From: Amorphochlora amoebiformis
Taxonomy: Eukaryota; Cercozoa; Chlorarachniophyceae
Assembly (NCBI GenBank): GCA_054601695.1
Contig: BAAHQB010000233.1
Coordinates: 1 to 64,000, forward strand
Reading direction: 5' to 3'
DNA: 64,000 nt
The notes under the pieces are model-generated. The model did not search any database and was not told the origin of the DNA. It worked only from the letters and a program-made list of their open reading frames with translations. Positions 49,879-64,000 of this stretch are shown here, piece by piece. The translations under genes and the position numbers were made by a program. Numbering within the stretch: position 1 is the first letter of the stretch; each line of letters begins with the position of its first letter.

Positions 49879-50145
49879 ATATGTATGTAATATATATTAG
49901 AATATATATTAGAATATATATACATATATTATATTCATATATTGTTATATAATTTGTAAATTATACACTTGAAAGATGAAATATTTATATGTATACATAT
50001 ATGTATATATTATGAAAGCATATTATATAAATATATACATACATTTATCGTAGTTTTTATTACTTTCAGGAGACGTAGAAGGTCCTCTGGGAGTAAGGCA
50101 CGGCGGGCAGGGTCAATGAAAACAAGTGTAAAGATTGTCGGTTAA
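40359..50145 (+). CDS. AP2-domain protein with basic tails (10 exons)
   Basis: A 256-residue protein. Exons: 40359-40599, 42119-42176, 44371-44444, 44669-44724, 45277-45318, 47110-47158, 47726-47763, 48922-48981, 49671-49747, 50070-50145; all junctions chain in phase to TAA. One AP2/ERF DNA-binding domain spans about residues 125-174: [46 protein letters not shown], with the expected G-V, KWRA and LG-YD positions. Flanks are very basic, with repeats of GGQRAGKG in exon 1 and [12 protein letters not shown] near the end. Residues 3-22 ([17 protein letters not shown]) are strongly hydrophobic like a signal peptide, which is odd for a transcription factor and could mean organelle targeting or a downstream start. 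AP2 domains occur in plants, algae, alveolates and some homing endonucleases. The exon at 47726 has an alternative acceptor two bases later and is the least certain. Confidence 0.8.
40640..44100 (+). repeat. TA-rich AP2-gene introns
   Basis: Intron DNA dominated by (TA)n, with a GA-rich tract and a 16-18 nt poly-G run at about 43805-43820. A complex segment at 41800-41885 has no evident coding match. Two related islands (CCTCCGTAAAGCGTCATGTC near 43003 and CCTCTGAAAACCTTATGTC near 43261) look like copies of one sequence. Confidence 0.75.
44110..44370 (+). repeat. GA-rich minisatellite imitating the next acceptor
   Basis: About five units of 42-50 bp begin GTGAAAGATATGTATGTATG and continue TAGAGGAGAAAGAGAGAG. 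The last copy becomes GTATGTATGTACAG followed by the exon at 44371 (GAGGTTTGTG). Earlier units carry TAGAG instead of TACAG at that place. Confidence 0.8.
44727..45135 (+). repeat. CCCTAA block in AP2-gene intron
   Basis: Begins at the donor of the exon ending 44724 (GTAACCCTAACC). C-strand orientation with CCTTAATCC variants. Confidence 0.88.
45330..47090 (+). repeat. TA-rich AP2-gene intron
   Basis: Long (TA)n with TG/CA interruptions. Related islands at about 46440-46470 (CCTAACACTAGAGCTAAGAA) and 46516-46545 (CCTAACAGGAGAGCTTAGAA) look like mutual copies with acceptor-like CCTAACAG. No matching exon was found. Confidence 0.7.
47166..47350 (+). repeat. CCCTAA block with short TTAGGG tail
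   Basis: C-strand repeats to about 47285, a 45-bp complex spacer, then two G-strand repeats (47329-47350). Confidence 0.8.
47811..47850 (+). repeat. Telomere-embedded hairpin element, copy 11 (5' truncated, stem deleted)
   Basis: AACCGAGTCAATGGTGACTA, then AGACTTGCTGAATAATCTAA. One half of the second stem (TCCTCG) is deleted. Confidence 0.85.
48832..48893 (+). repeat. Telomere-embedded hairpin element, copy 12
   Basis: TCTGCCCCAATGTGGAGGAG, TCAATGGCCTCGGAGTAAGA, TATGCTGGATAATCTGATCC, then TAACCC. The first stem is shortened. Confidence 0.85.
49403..49455 (+). repeat. Echo of the AP2-gene exon at 49671
   Basis: AGGGAGCGAACAGTAAGAAT, then TATAGAAGCTTTATGTCA, parallels AGGGAGTGGATAGTAAGAAT and GTAGAAGATGTATCAGTC at the true exon 265 bp downstream. 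The copy breaks off before the donor. Confidence 0.88.
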
Positions 50146-50701
50146 TGGCGCCTTAAGCATGCCATTGACACATTATAATTATTCGATTAACCATACACTA
50201 GTGCCAACTAGGCCAATAATAGTTACGAACTTCCATAACTTGCACTAGATAATTTTAAAATGCTCTACAAATAAATATATTCATATTGATATTCTAGATA
50301 TTGTGCTCTACATTGATGCGCAACATAGTACACTGTCACGCATAGCTAGTGCATGTGTGAAATCATCTAGATCATGGCATCGGATCATATTAATATATAA
50401 AAGTTAAATGTAGTATAGAATGTGTGTATCGCCGTATATCATCTTCGATCGAACGTATTTAGTAATTTATAGAATTTATGTCCATGGCATAGTCTCTAGA
50501 GTCTAGATAGTATACTCAGATACACAAATACGTTTCTATTTATAGTACAGCAATGCTAGACAGACTGACGTGCAACGCGCGGAAAGTAAGGCATTGGGCG
50601 GGTATCAATCTGGGGCTAGCGGCTCAATCAGAATAACCATGTTAACGTACAGCTCAAGGCCTATTGGAAGAAGATGCACAGAAAACAAGAGCTAAAAGAG
50701 T
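50146..50701. other. Convergent spacer between the AP2 gene and the IRG-like gene
   Basis: About 555 bp of complex sequence, presumably 3' UTRs. It shares AGTCTCTAGAGTCTAGA (about 50491-50507) and ATCTAGATCATG with the spacer at 36902-37284. Confidence 0.6.
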
Positions 50702-52450
50702 TTAGCAGACTGTGTTGTAGATAGTCTGCACCTCAAGCTTGCGGTGAAGCGCCTTGGCGAGCTTAACATCTTTGGCGCGATGTAGAGATCGAATGATGTA
50801 TTCCCTCAGGCGTTGAAAGTCATACTCATCCTGTTTGCGAACCGAAACCATGTAAATGCGGTCGTCCGGGAGCAACGAGTTCATTTTGATATCCTCACGG
50901 ATTTTTCTTAGAGTTTCGGCCTCCGAGGATCCACTGTCATGCGCCGCGTTCTTAAGTTCGAGGTCGATTTTGGTTCGCAGGGCAATGAACGGGATACCGT
51001 GCTGGCGTAGCTCGTCCATAAGCGCCAGGTCCGTCTCAGTGAAACGCGAGGCTGAGGCAATGACCACCTCGTCAAAGTATTTGATGCCCATGTTGCGCAT
51101 ATATGATTGGAGCGGAAATCTGGGGGTTCCGGCTCCCGGTAGGTCCCACAGCTTCATATCCGGGCCAGCAAGGGAGAATTCGTAGCCCTCAGGGTCGAGG
51201 GTAGTCTCCTTGACTCCGACAGCAGCGGCCTCAGCGTCACGTGGGGTAAGCCCACGAAGGGCGTTATTGAGGGAAGACTTTCCGGTTCCAGAGTTTCCGG
51301 TAACCGCGACATTTCCCGTAGCTTTGTATCCCGCATCGACGAGCCACTGAGGGAGTGGGTACGGGTCGCCACCGACTTCAGGAACGAGCTTGACTGGCGG
51401 CATGACGAACGAGATGGCCGTGAGCCCGCCCCCATAGACATCCTTAAGGAGTGAGCGAACCTTCTTGGCCTCGAAATCCGAGGGGAAGCCCCACTCGCCG
51501 CGTATGGCGAGGACATCGCAGTTAGAGACCTTGGAGGCATGGATGATGCGCTCAGCTCCCGCTAAGGTGTCAGCTTGGGGCTCGAAGGTGACGACGAGAT
51601 CGGCGCCTGCGAGGTCCTGCTCGCTCAGCTGGTTAAGCGACCCGACAACAAGCCCATCGTAGTTTTCCGTGGTGATTGTGTATGGATCCTCGAGGAGAAC
51701 CACCACCTTCCTAAGGCCCATCTTCTCCCTGAGCATCTGAGCGACGCGCATGTTGATGGTCCAGCGCGGAAAGTCCCACCACGGCATGGGGTCAACATCG
51801 TCCTTCATGGTGATGAGACGTGGGGTGTTGGTAGGCTCGGAGAGAACTTTCGCGAACGTATCAGACATCTGGTCAATCACCTTGTATACATCATATGTAC
51901 AGCCGAACTGGTCACGAACATCGATCGAGAGTTCACCAATGCGCCTCATTTCCTCTACCAGCGCATCCTCCTTCTGACGACGTGAGATGGAGAGGTCCAT
52001 GAGCTTCTTACGGCGGTTAAGTGCGAAGGCTTGTCGTTGCTATGCATATACGGGGTTAGTTTGTGCAGAATATATACATCTATACATATATATATATATA
52101 TGTATCTACATATGTATACTTATATATTAAATATATATATATATAATATATATATATATATATTTTTATATATGTATATATATATCCATATACAGTATAT
52201 ATATATATATATTATATATGCATATACGCAAATATATATATTATATATGTATGTATATATATATATTAGATATATAATTATATATACATATAATATATAT
52301 ATCTATATATAAATTATATATATATATTATATATATTATCTATTACCTCACGCACACATATAATATCTATAATATATTTACATAAATAAGAGTATTATGT
52401 GTATTTGTATATATATTTGTATATATATATATATATTTATATATAATATT

Positions 52451-52491
<41 letters not shown>

Positions 52492-52567
52492 ATATTCTAT
52501 ATGCTGCAACAACATAATATACATATATATGTATATTAGTATTTGTACATATATGTATATTAGTATT

Positions 52568-52599
<32 letters not shown>

Positions 52600-52666
52600 T
52601 ATATAATATATTTGTATAAGTGAGAAAAATGTTTTGTGTATATGTTTTTATTTATTGGTTTACATA

Positions 52667-52706
<40 letters not shown>

Positions 52707-53541
52707 TATATTGTATTTATGTACATATGTGCGTACATATTGAGAACATGTATATATATATATATATATATACATATTTACACTAATCTAATATATATAT
52801 ATATATATATTATATGTATGTATATATACATCCGTAACGCAATACAGATATCAACGAATTATATTTATGTATGTGCACATCTTCGTATGTGTAAACCGTA
52901 GTACGTGCATGCATTTTAACACAAATAAAATTAGAACAACTCATGGACGATTCGCACCTGCTCAAGCATCTTGGAGGCCCCACCATTCTCGGTCTTCGCA
53001 ATAACCTCAACGCGAGCCTGTTCAAGCTTACGGACGGCCGCAAGGTCACGATTACGGATGGCGCTGAAATGTTTTTGAACTCGTTAATATTCCAGATCTC
53101 GACATAGATCTCCAAACCCTACCCCATGATATCCTTCCACATTTGTTCAAAGTTTTAATGCTAGCCTAATCTTTAATGGATGTACCAACCAAGGCCAGCT
53201 AACCTGTCAAACCATATCTACTTAGTGGGGGGATATTACTGCTCAATCGCCGTGGTGAATCCTTCTTTCTTGGCGTTGTACGGAAGATCCGCAGGGATCA
53301 GGGCAGGATTTAGCGGCGATTCGTCGCGCATGCCCATCCCGAACTCCGACTTGATCCTCGTTGAAGGGCGTGCACCGGCCATCGAAAAACGCGGGCCCAC
53401 AGCAGTGCCCTGAGACCGCGTCACGAACCCGCGGGAAAGTGACGCGCCCCCAGCGCAAGCGAGACATAGAACCGCGGCGAAGGTACCGGCGAGGATATAC
53501 CCGACAGATTTGGCCGGGGATGGCTGCATACGAACGTACAT
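50702..53541 (-). CDS. IRG-like (immunity-related GTPase family) GTP-binding protein with signal-peptide-like leader (3 exons)
   Basis: A 581-residue protein. Exons: 53541-53240, 53063-52958, 52039-50702, all in phase, GT-AG. The GTPase domain begins near residue 380 with G1 GNSGTGKSS, then LRGLTPRDAEA, G3 DLPG in LWDLPGAGTPRFP, and G4 RTKID at about 493. The run from SYMRNMGIKYFDEVV to SASRFTETDLALMDELR is typical of IRG proteins. Vertebrate IRGs act on pathogen vacuoles; roles in protists are unknown. Residues about 13-33 (GYILAGTFAAVLCLACAGG) form a signal-peptide-like segment followed by an S/T/R-rich stretch, compatible with secretory or bipartite plastid targeting. Residues about 100-170 are charged and helical. 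The section at 180-370, with DPMPWWDFPRW and VVVLLEDPY, is unassigned; a distant likeness to the plastid DUF1995 family is possible but weak. Confidence 0.87.
52045..52940 (-). repeat. TA-rich intron 2 of the IRG-like gene
   Basis: (TA)n with a short (ATT)n run at about 52562-52582; nothing else seen. Confidence 0.75.
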
Positions 53542-54904
53542 GTCCCTCTGAAGACCGCGGCCCCTTTCGGATTGACGTGTGCTGGTCCAAATTCTCTTGC
53601 TTCGGACCTTTCGGATATTCGCGGGGATTCCCGGGGGGGGAGTGGTCTCCTATGAACTCTGGCCTGTCTCTGGCGTCTTCCAAGGTCTCCCAGCGGTCTC
53701 CAGCAATCTCTGAACGATCCCCAATGAGTCTTCATTGGGTCTCTTTGGGTAAGATTGCCTATATTCCTCCACAAGAAGATTCCCCCCACAGATCGATTGT
53801 CATGGAGACGCCCAAGTGGGGAAGGACACACAGCTTCTCACGATACTTAGAAATCATCTAAATGTGCAGAATTGACATAGACTAATTAGAATTAGGTTAG
53901 GGTTAGGGCTAGGGTTACCTAGATTAGGGAAAGGGTCAGGTTCGGGTTAGGCTTAAGGTTTGAGTTAGGGTCAGGGCTGGTGTTTGGGTTTGCATACATA
54001 AATGTATAATAATGTGAATGAACCAACACAATTACTGTGGAGGGTGTGCTTTCCTGTAAAATTTCTTGCGGGCATGAAAAAATTTCGTATTACCTTCAGT
54101 TAAAAATTTTTGTTTTCGACTCGAGCATTCAGCTAGCACTAGGCTCTCTGAAGTTAGCTTGAGGTTAGCCGTAACCTAACGTTTAAAAAAGCGTTAGGCG
54201 ACGTGTAGGGTTACGTCTTGTATATAAACATGAAGTTATAAAACACATGAATTGTATCTATACACCCGTACGACGGTATACTTTAAAGCGATTTGAAAAG
54301 GCTACAATGTAGTATTGTTCACACTAACATCATTGATATACGAATGTATAGTATAAATATGTATCTATATACATATACAATACTATTATTTCTATGCATA
54401 TATATATATATATATATATATATTTGTAATATGATTACATATTACATATGCATATATGAAAGTGGATCTAATTTGGTGAATGCACAATTGCAATGACATA
54501 ATACATGTATATACATATGTGTATATATTATTAGATATATATATATATATAATATGTGTACATAATATAAATATATCATAATATATATATATGTATATAT
54601 GTATATATATATATTATTATATAATATTATATAATATACTGGTTGTCTGTATGTATGTACACGTGTGATATATTGCTATTGGTTTTTAATATTCATATTA
54701 TATATGTGTGTATATGTATATATATATATATTTGTACACACATATATATATATATATGTATATAGATAACATTATACATAAATATAACGTTGTATATATA
54801 TGTATGTATATTATATAATATGTATATAAATATATATATATATATGTATATATTTGTACTATAACTTAAGTTAAATAAATATAAATATGCATACGTAGAT
54901 GTAC

Positions 54905-54939
<35 letters not shown>

Positions 54940-55203
54940 CATATATATATATTTACATATATAAATATACATAACTACAAATATAAAAATTCTATATTTA
55001 TAAATATAAATATATATATATATATACATTTATGTAACTTTATACGTATATATAGATACATGTATATAGATATTTTTATATTTAATATGCAATTCGAAAC
55101 CGTTAATATCAATGATAACGTTAACGTCAGAGCCAGCGGGAAAAAGTTTCCTAACTGTCTACTGCTATCTGATCTCTATTACCTAATAAATAAATAAATA
55201 AAT

Positions 55204-55245
<42 letters not shown>

Positions 55246-55550
55246 TATATATATATATATATATGTGTATACATATCTCTGTGTGTATATATATAACTAT
55301 ATATGTATATGTAAACATATATTTTTTTATTTTAAGATAAGACAAGCGTATGGAAAATAGAGAGAGAGAGAGAATATGAGAGAGAGTGAGAGAGAGAGAG
55401 TGAGAGAGAGAGAGTGAGAGAGAGAGAGTGACAGAGAGCGGGAACAATAGTAGCGAGAGAGGGTTATAGAAAGAGCCCAGAGAAAGAGAAATAGAGGGAG
55501 GGGCGCGAAAGAGCGCTAAAATATTTTTTTTTTTAAATTCTCAGGACTAC
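53542..55550. other. Intergenic region between the IRG-like and NHL genes
   Basis: Holds a GC-richer 5' flank (53542-53870), degenerate TTAGGG (53888-53995), unique sequence with a stem-loop (54000-54300), TA repeat (54340-55080), a short open island at 55140-55185, and a GA-rich purine tract (55355-55510). No gene is supported. Confidence 0.6.
54175..54198. other. Perfect 7-bp stem-loop
   Basis: CCTAACG and CGTTAGG are separated by TTTAAAAAAG. It could fold as a hairpin in DNA or RNA; no further terminator-like features, and function is unknown. Confidence 0.45.
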
Positions 55551-61075
<5,525 letters not shown>

Positions 61076-61172
61076 CTATAGTTAACTTAGGGTTAGGGTT
61101 AGGGTTAGGGTTAGGGTTAGGGTTAGGGTTAGGATTCGGGTTAGGGTTAGGATCGCGGTTAGTGTTAGGTTA

Positions 61173-61238
61173 GGATCAGATTATTCAGCATGTCTTAGTC
61201 CTAGGACCATTGACTCCTCCACAGAATGGGGCTATAGT
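61173..61238 (-). repeat. Telomere-embedded hairpin element, copy 14
   Basis: Minus strand: ATAGCCCCATTCTGTGGAGG, AGTCAATGGTCCTAGGACTA, AGACATGCTGAATAATCTGA, then TCCTAACC. The first stem pairs with one G-T wobble; the second is GTCC-TA-GGAC. Confidence 0.92.
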
Positions 61239-62108
61239 TGTTAGGGTTAGGGTTAGGGATAGGGTTAGGATTACGTTTAGGGTTGGGATTAGGATTAGGG
61301 TAAGGGTAAGGGTAAATTTAAGTGTTACGGTTGGGGTTAGGGTTAGGGTTAGGGTTAGGGTTAGGGTCAGGGTTAGGGTTAAGGTTAGGGTTACGGTTAG
61401 GGTTAGGATTAGGGTTAGGATTAGGGTTAGGATTAGGGTTAGGGTTAGGGTTACGGTTAGTGTTACGGTTAGGATTACGTGTTAGTGTTGGGGTTAGGAT
61501 TAGGGAAAGGGTAAGGGTTAATTTAACGGTTACGATTGGGGTTAGGATTAGGGTTAGGGCCAGGGTTAGGGTTAGGGTGAAGGTTAGGGGTTAGGGCTAG
61601 GGTGAAGGTTAGGGTTAGGATTATGAGTTAAAGGGTTAAGGTTAGGGTTAGGGTTAGGGTTAAGGTTAGGGTTACGGTTAGGATTACGGTTAGGATTAGG
61701 GGGTTGGTGCAAGGGTTAGGGTTAGGGTTAGGGTTAAGGTTAGGGTTACGGTTAGGGTTAGGATTACAGTTAGGGTTGGGATTACTAGGGCTAGAGTTAG
61801 GGTTATGGTTAGGGCTACGGTTAGTGTTCGGGTTACAGCTAGTGTTACGGTTGCGTAAGGGTTAGGGGTAGCGTTACGTTTACGTTTAGGGTTAGGGTTA
61901 GGGTTAGGGTTAGGATTACGCTTAGGTTAGGGTTAGGGTTAGTGTAGGGTTACGGTTAGAGTTAGGGTTAGGATTACCGTTAAGGCTAGTGTAAGGGTTA
62001 CCGTTAAGGTTAGGGTTAGGGTTAGGTTTAGGGTTAGGGTTAGGGTTACGGTTCGGGTTTGGGTTGAGGTTAGGGTTAGGGTAGAGGTTAGGGTTATGGT
62101 TGGGTTTA

Positions 62109-62170
62109 GGATCAGATTGTTCAGCATGTCTTAGTCCGAGGACCATTGACTCTGCACAGTGTGGGGCTAT
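62109..62170 (-). repeat. Telomere-embedded hairpin element, copy 15
   Basis: Minus strand: ATAGCCCCACACTGTGCAGA, GTCAATGGTCCTCGGACTAA, GACATGCTGAACAATCTGAT, then CCTAAACCC. Confidence 0.92.
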
Positions 62171-62479
62171 GGGTTAGGGTTAGGGTTAGGGTTAGGGTTA
62201 GGATTACGGTTATTGTTGGGATTAGGGTTAGGGTTAGGGTTAGGTTACCGTTAGGGTAAAGGTTAGGGTTACGTTTAGGGTTAGGGTTACGGTTAGTTAC
62301 GGTTAGGGCTAGGGTTACGGCTAGGGTTGAACTTGGGTTTGGGTTAAGGGTAGGGTTTCGGTTACGGTTAGGGTTAGGGTTATTGGTTACGGTTAGGGTT
62401 AGGGTTACGGTTAGGGTTATAGGTTTAGGGTTAGGTTTAGGGTTACCGTTAGGTTAGGGTTAGGGTTAGGGTTAGAATA

Positions 62480-62741
62480 CGATTTGTCTTTTGGGATAGT
62501 AACATATCTGTACATATGTATACTGATACATACATACACATTTCTTTCTCATTTCTCTTCATTCTCTTTCTCCGTGCAATTGCAATACATTTGCATAGAT
62601 TATATGTGTATGTGTGTACACATATATGTATATGTATATATGTGTATATATATATATATATATATGTATATATCTACATTTTTTCCTTATAGTTACTTTA
62701 ACTGAGTATATTCATTGATATATTATACACATATATATCCC

Positions 62742-62775
<34 letters not shown>

Positions 62776-62908
62776 GTATATGAATATGTATCTGCATATA
62801 TATATATATATATGCATATAGATATATATATGTTTGTGTTCTTTTTTCTCTCTTTTCCTCCAACTCCCTTTGTATCTCTTTTTCCCCTTTACTATCTCTA
62901 TCTCTCTC

Positions 62909-62945
<37 letters not shown>

Positions 62946-63078
62946 GTATCAAGCATGAACACCAAAAACAAACTCCGGAAAAAAAAAATTCCAAAAAAAA
63001 AAATAAAAAAAGATAAAAATTCTTAACAAATCGGCTTGGATGCAATGTGAAATGGTCAGAAGGGGTTCCATAACCAGC
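62480..63078. other. Intron or upstream DNA of the NHL gene
   Basis: Mixed complex and TA sequence, with an A-rich run at 62975-63012 and a pyrimidine patch at 62838-62915. No exon could be supported. Confidence 0.5.
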
Positions 63079-63190
63079 TGGGGTTAGGGCTAGGGTTAGG
63101 GTTAGGGCTTGGGTTAGGTTAGGGTTAGGGTTACGATTAGGGTTAGGGTTAGGGTTAGGGTTAGGGTTAGGGTTAGTGGTAGAGTTACGG
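63079..63190 (+). repeat. TTAGGG block
   Basis: G-strand orientation with GGGCTAGGG variants, flanked on the right by TA repeat. Confidence 0.85.
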
Positions 63191-63302
63191 TGTGATGGAG
63201 ATATATATATATATATATGTATATATATTTATATATATATATATATATATGTACATATTTACATATATATATATGTATATATATGTATATATTTTTATAT
63301 AT

Positions 63303-63367
63303 ATAATATTACCTATAACACACACTACAAGTATGTCAGGGTCAATCGATAGGATGTTATGCATTAT

Positions 63368-63399
<32 letters not shown>

Positions 63400-63487
63400 G
63401 TACATATATAAATGCATATATATATGTAAAATGTAACGTATGTATATATATATATATATATCTGTATATAGTATACATTTATATATA

Positions 63488-63528
<41 letters not shown>

Positions 63529-63815
63529 TATATATATGTATTTATAATATACATGCATACATTTCCATAACATAGATATATAAATACCTATATATATATA
63601 TATATATATATATATCTGTATACATACATATTTATATAATATATATATATATATGTATATAATATATATATATATATATATAGTTTTTACCAATAACGCG
63701 CGCTACAAGTTATATACATTTACAAATACATATTTACACATTTTACACATAATATTACCAATCACGTGCACTGCAAGAATGTCAGTATCAATTGATAGGA
63801 TGTTATATATCATAT
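63303..63815 (-). repeat. Three copies of a short exon-like unit
   Basis: Minus-strand copies at about 63366-63305, 63712-63688 (partial) and 63812-63752. Two of them read NILSIDxDILxVxVI before a donor GTAATA; the middle one keeps only the 3' end (GTAGCGCGCGTTATTG, then GTAAAA). One may be a real 5' exon of the NHL gene and the others echoes, but none joins in phase to 61075. Confidence 0.7.
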
Positions 63816-63839
63816 ATATAAATATGTATATACATATAC

Positions 63840-63878
<39 letters not shown>

Positions 63879-64000
63879 TACATACATACATGTATTTATA
63901 TATTACATATATGTATATATATATACATATATACATGTATTTATATATGTCTATATATATATATATATATTTAATCACACATAAATAATTTCACATATAT

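Larger units (their letters stand above)
61086..62475 (+). repeat. Large degenerate TTAGGG block with element copies 14 and 15
   Basis: About 1.4 kb of G-strand repeat with GGTTACGGTTAGG variants in an NHL-gene intron or 5' region. Confidence 0.9.

Noticed and set aside
53361-53861. 166-residue plus-strand frame opposite the IRG-like gene's first exon
   Set aside because: Antisense shadow of a coding exon and its upstream region, with no splice or domain support.

Overview
The window is eukaryotic nuclear DNA, most likely from a unicellular alga or another protist. Every gene is split by many spliceosomal introns (GT-AG, with two GC-AG). The introns are mostly (TA)n microsatellite with blocks of degenerate TTAGGG/CCCTAA telomere-type repeat. 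Protein types (AP2-domain protein, IRG-like GTPase behind a signal-peptide-like leader, NHL propeller, CCCH/U-box/SAM protein) suggest an algal, stramenopile or alveolate-type lineage, but the species cannot be named. Most long open frames (runs of YIYI, TLTL or PNPN) are simple repeat, not genes. The genes had to be rebuilt from short islands of complex sequence, using splice sites, codon phase and family motifs.

Layout. 1-2219: TA repeat, then a unique region with a possible divergent minus-strand gene and the presumed MSH3 promoter. 2220-36901 (+): an MSH3 mismatch-repair gene of about 52 exons, roughly 3.3 kb of coding sequence in 34.7 kb. 37285-40082 (-): a six-exon gene for a protein with four CCCH fingers, a U-box and a SAM domain, convergent with MSH3. 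40359-50145 (+): a ten-exon AP2-domain gene, divergent from the previous gene. 50702-53541 (-): a three-exon IRG-like GTPase gene, convergent with the AP2 gene. 55551 to at least 61075 (-): an NHL-repeat gene whose 5' end is unresolved or beyond the right edge.

Three features stand out. (1) About fifteen copies of a roughly 70-125 bp element lie inside the telomere-type arrays, always in one orientation relative to CCCTAA. It has two small hairpins with compensatory changes between copies. Its position directly 5' of CCTAACCC in the sense strand would fit a sequence derived from the telomerase RNA template region; this is a hypothesis. (2) Many introns hold partial copies of the neighbouring exon's end together with its splice site ('exon echoes'). 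(3) Telomere-type repeats supply splice signals at several exon borders: CTAAC and C-runs before acceptors, and GTTAGG or GTAACC as donors. The genes have no evident shared pathway. The notable link is that a microsatellite-loop repair gene is itself full of microsatellite.
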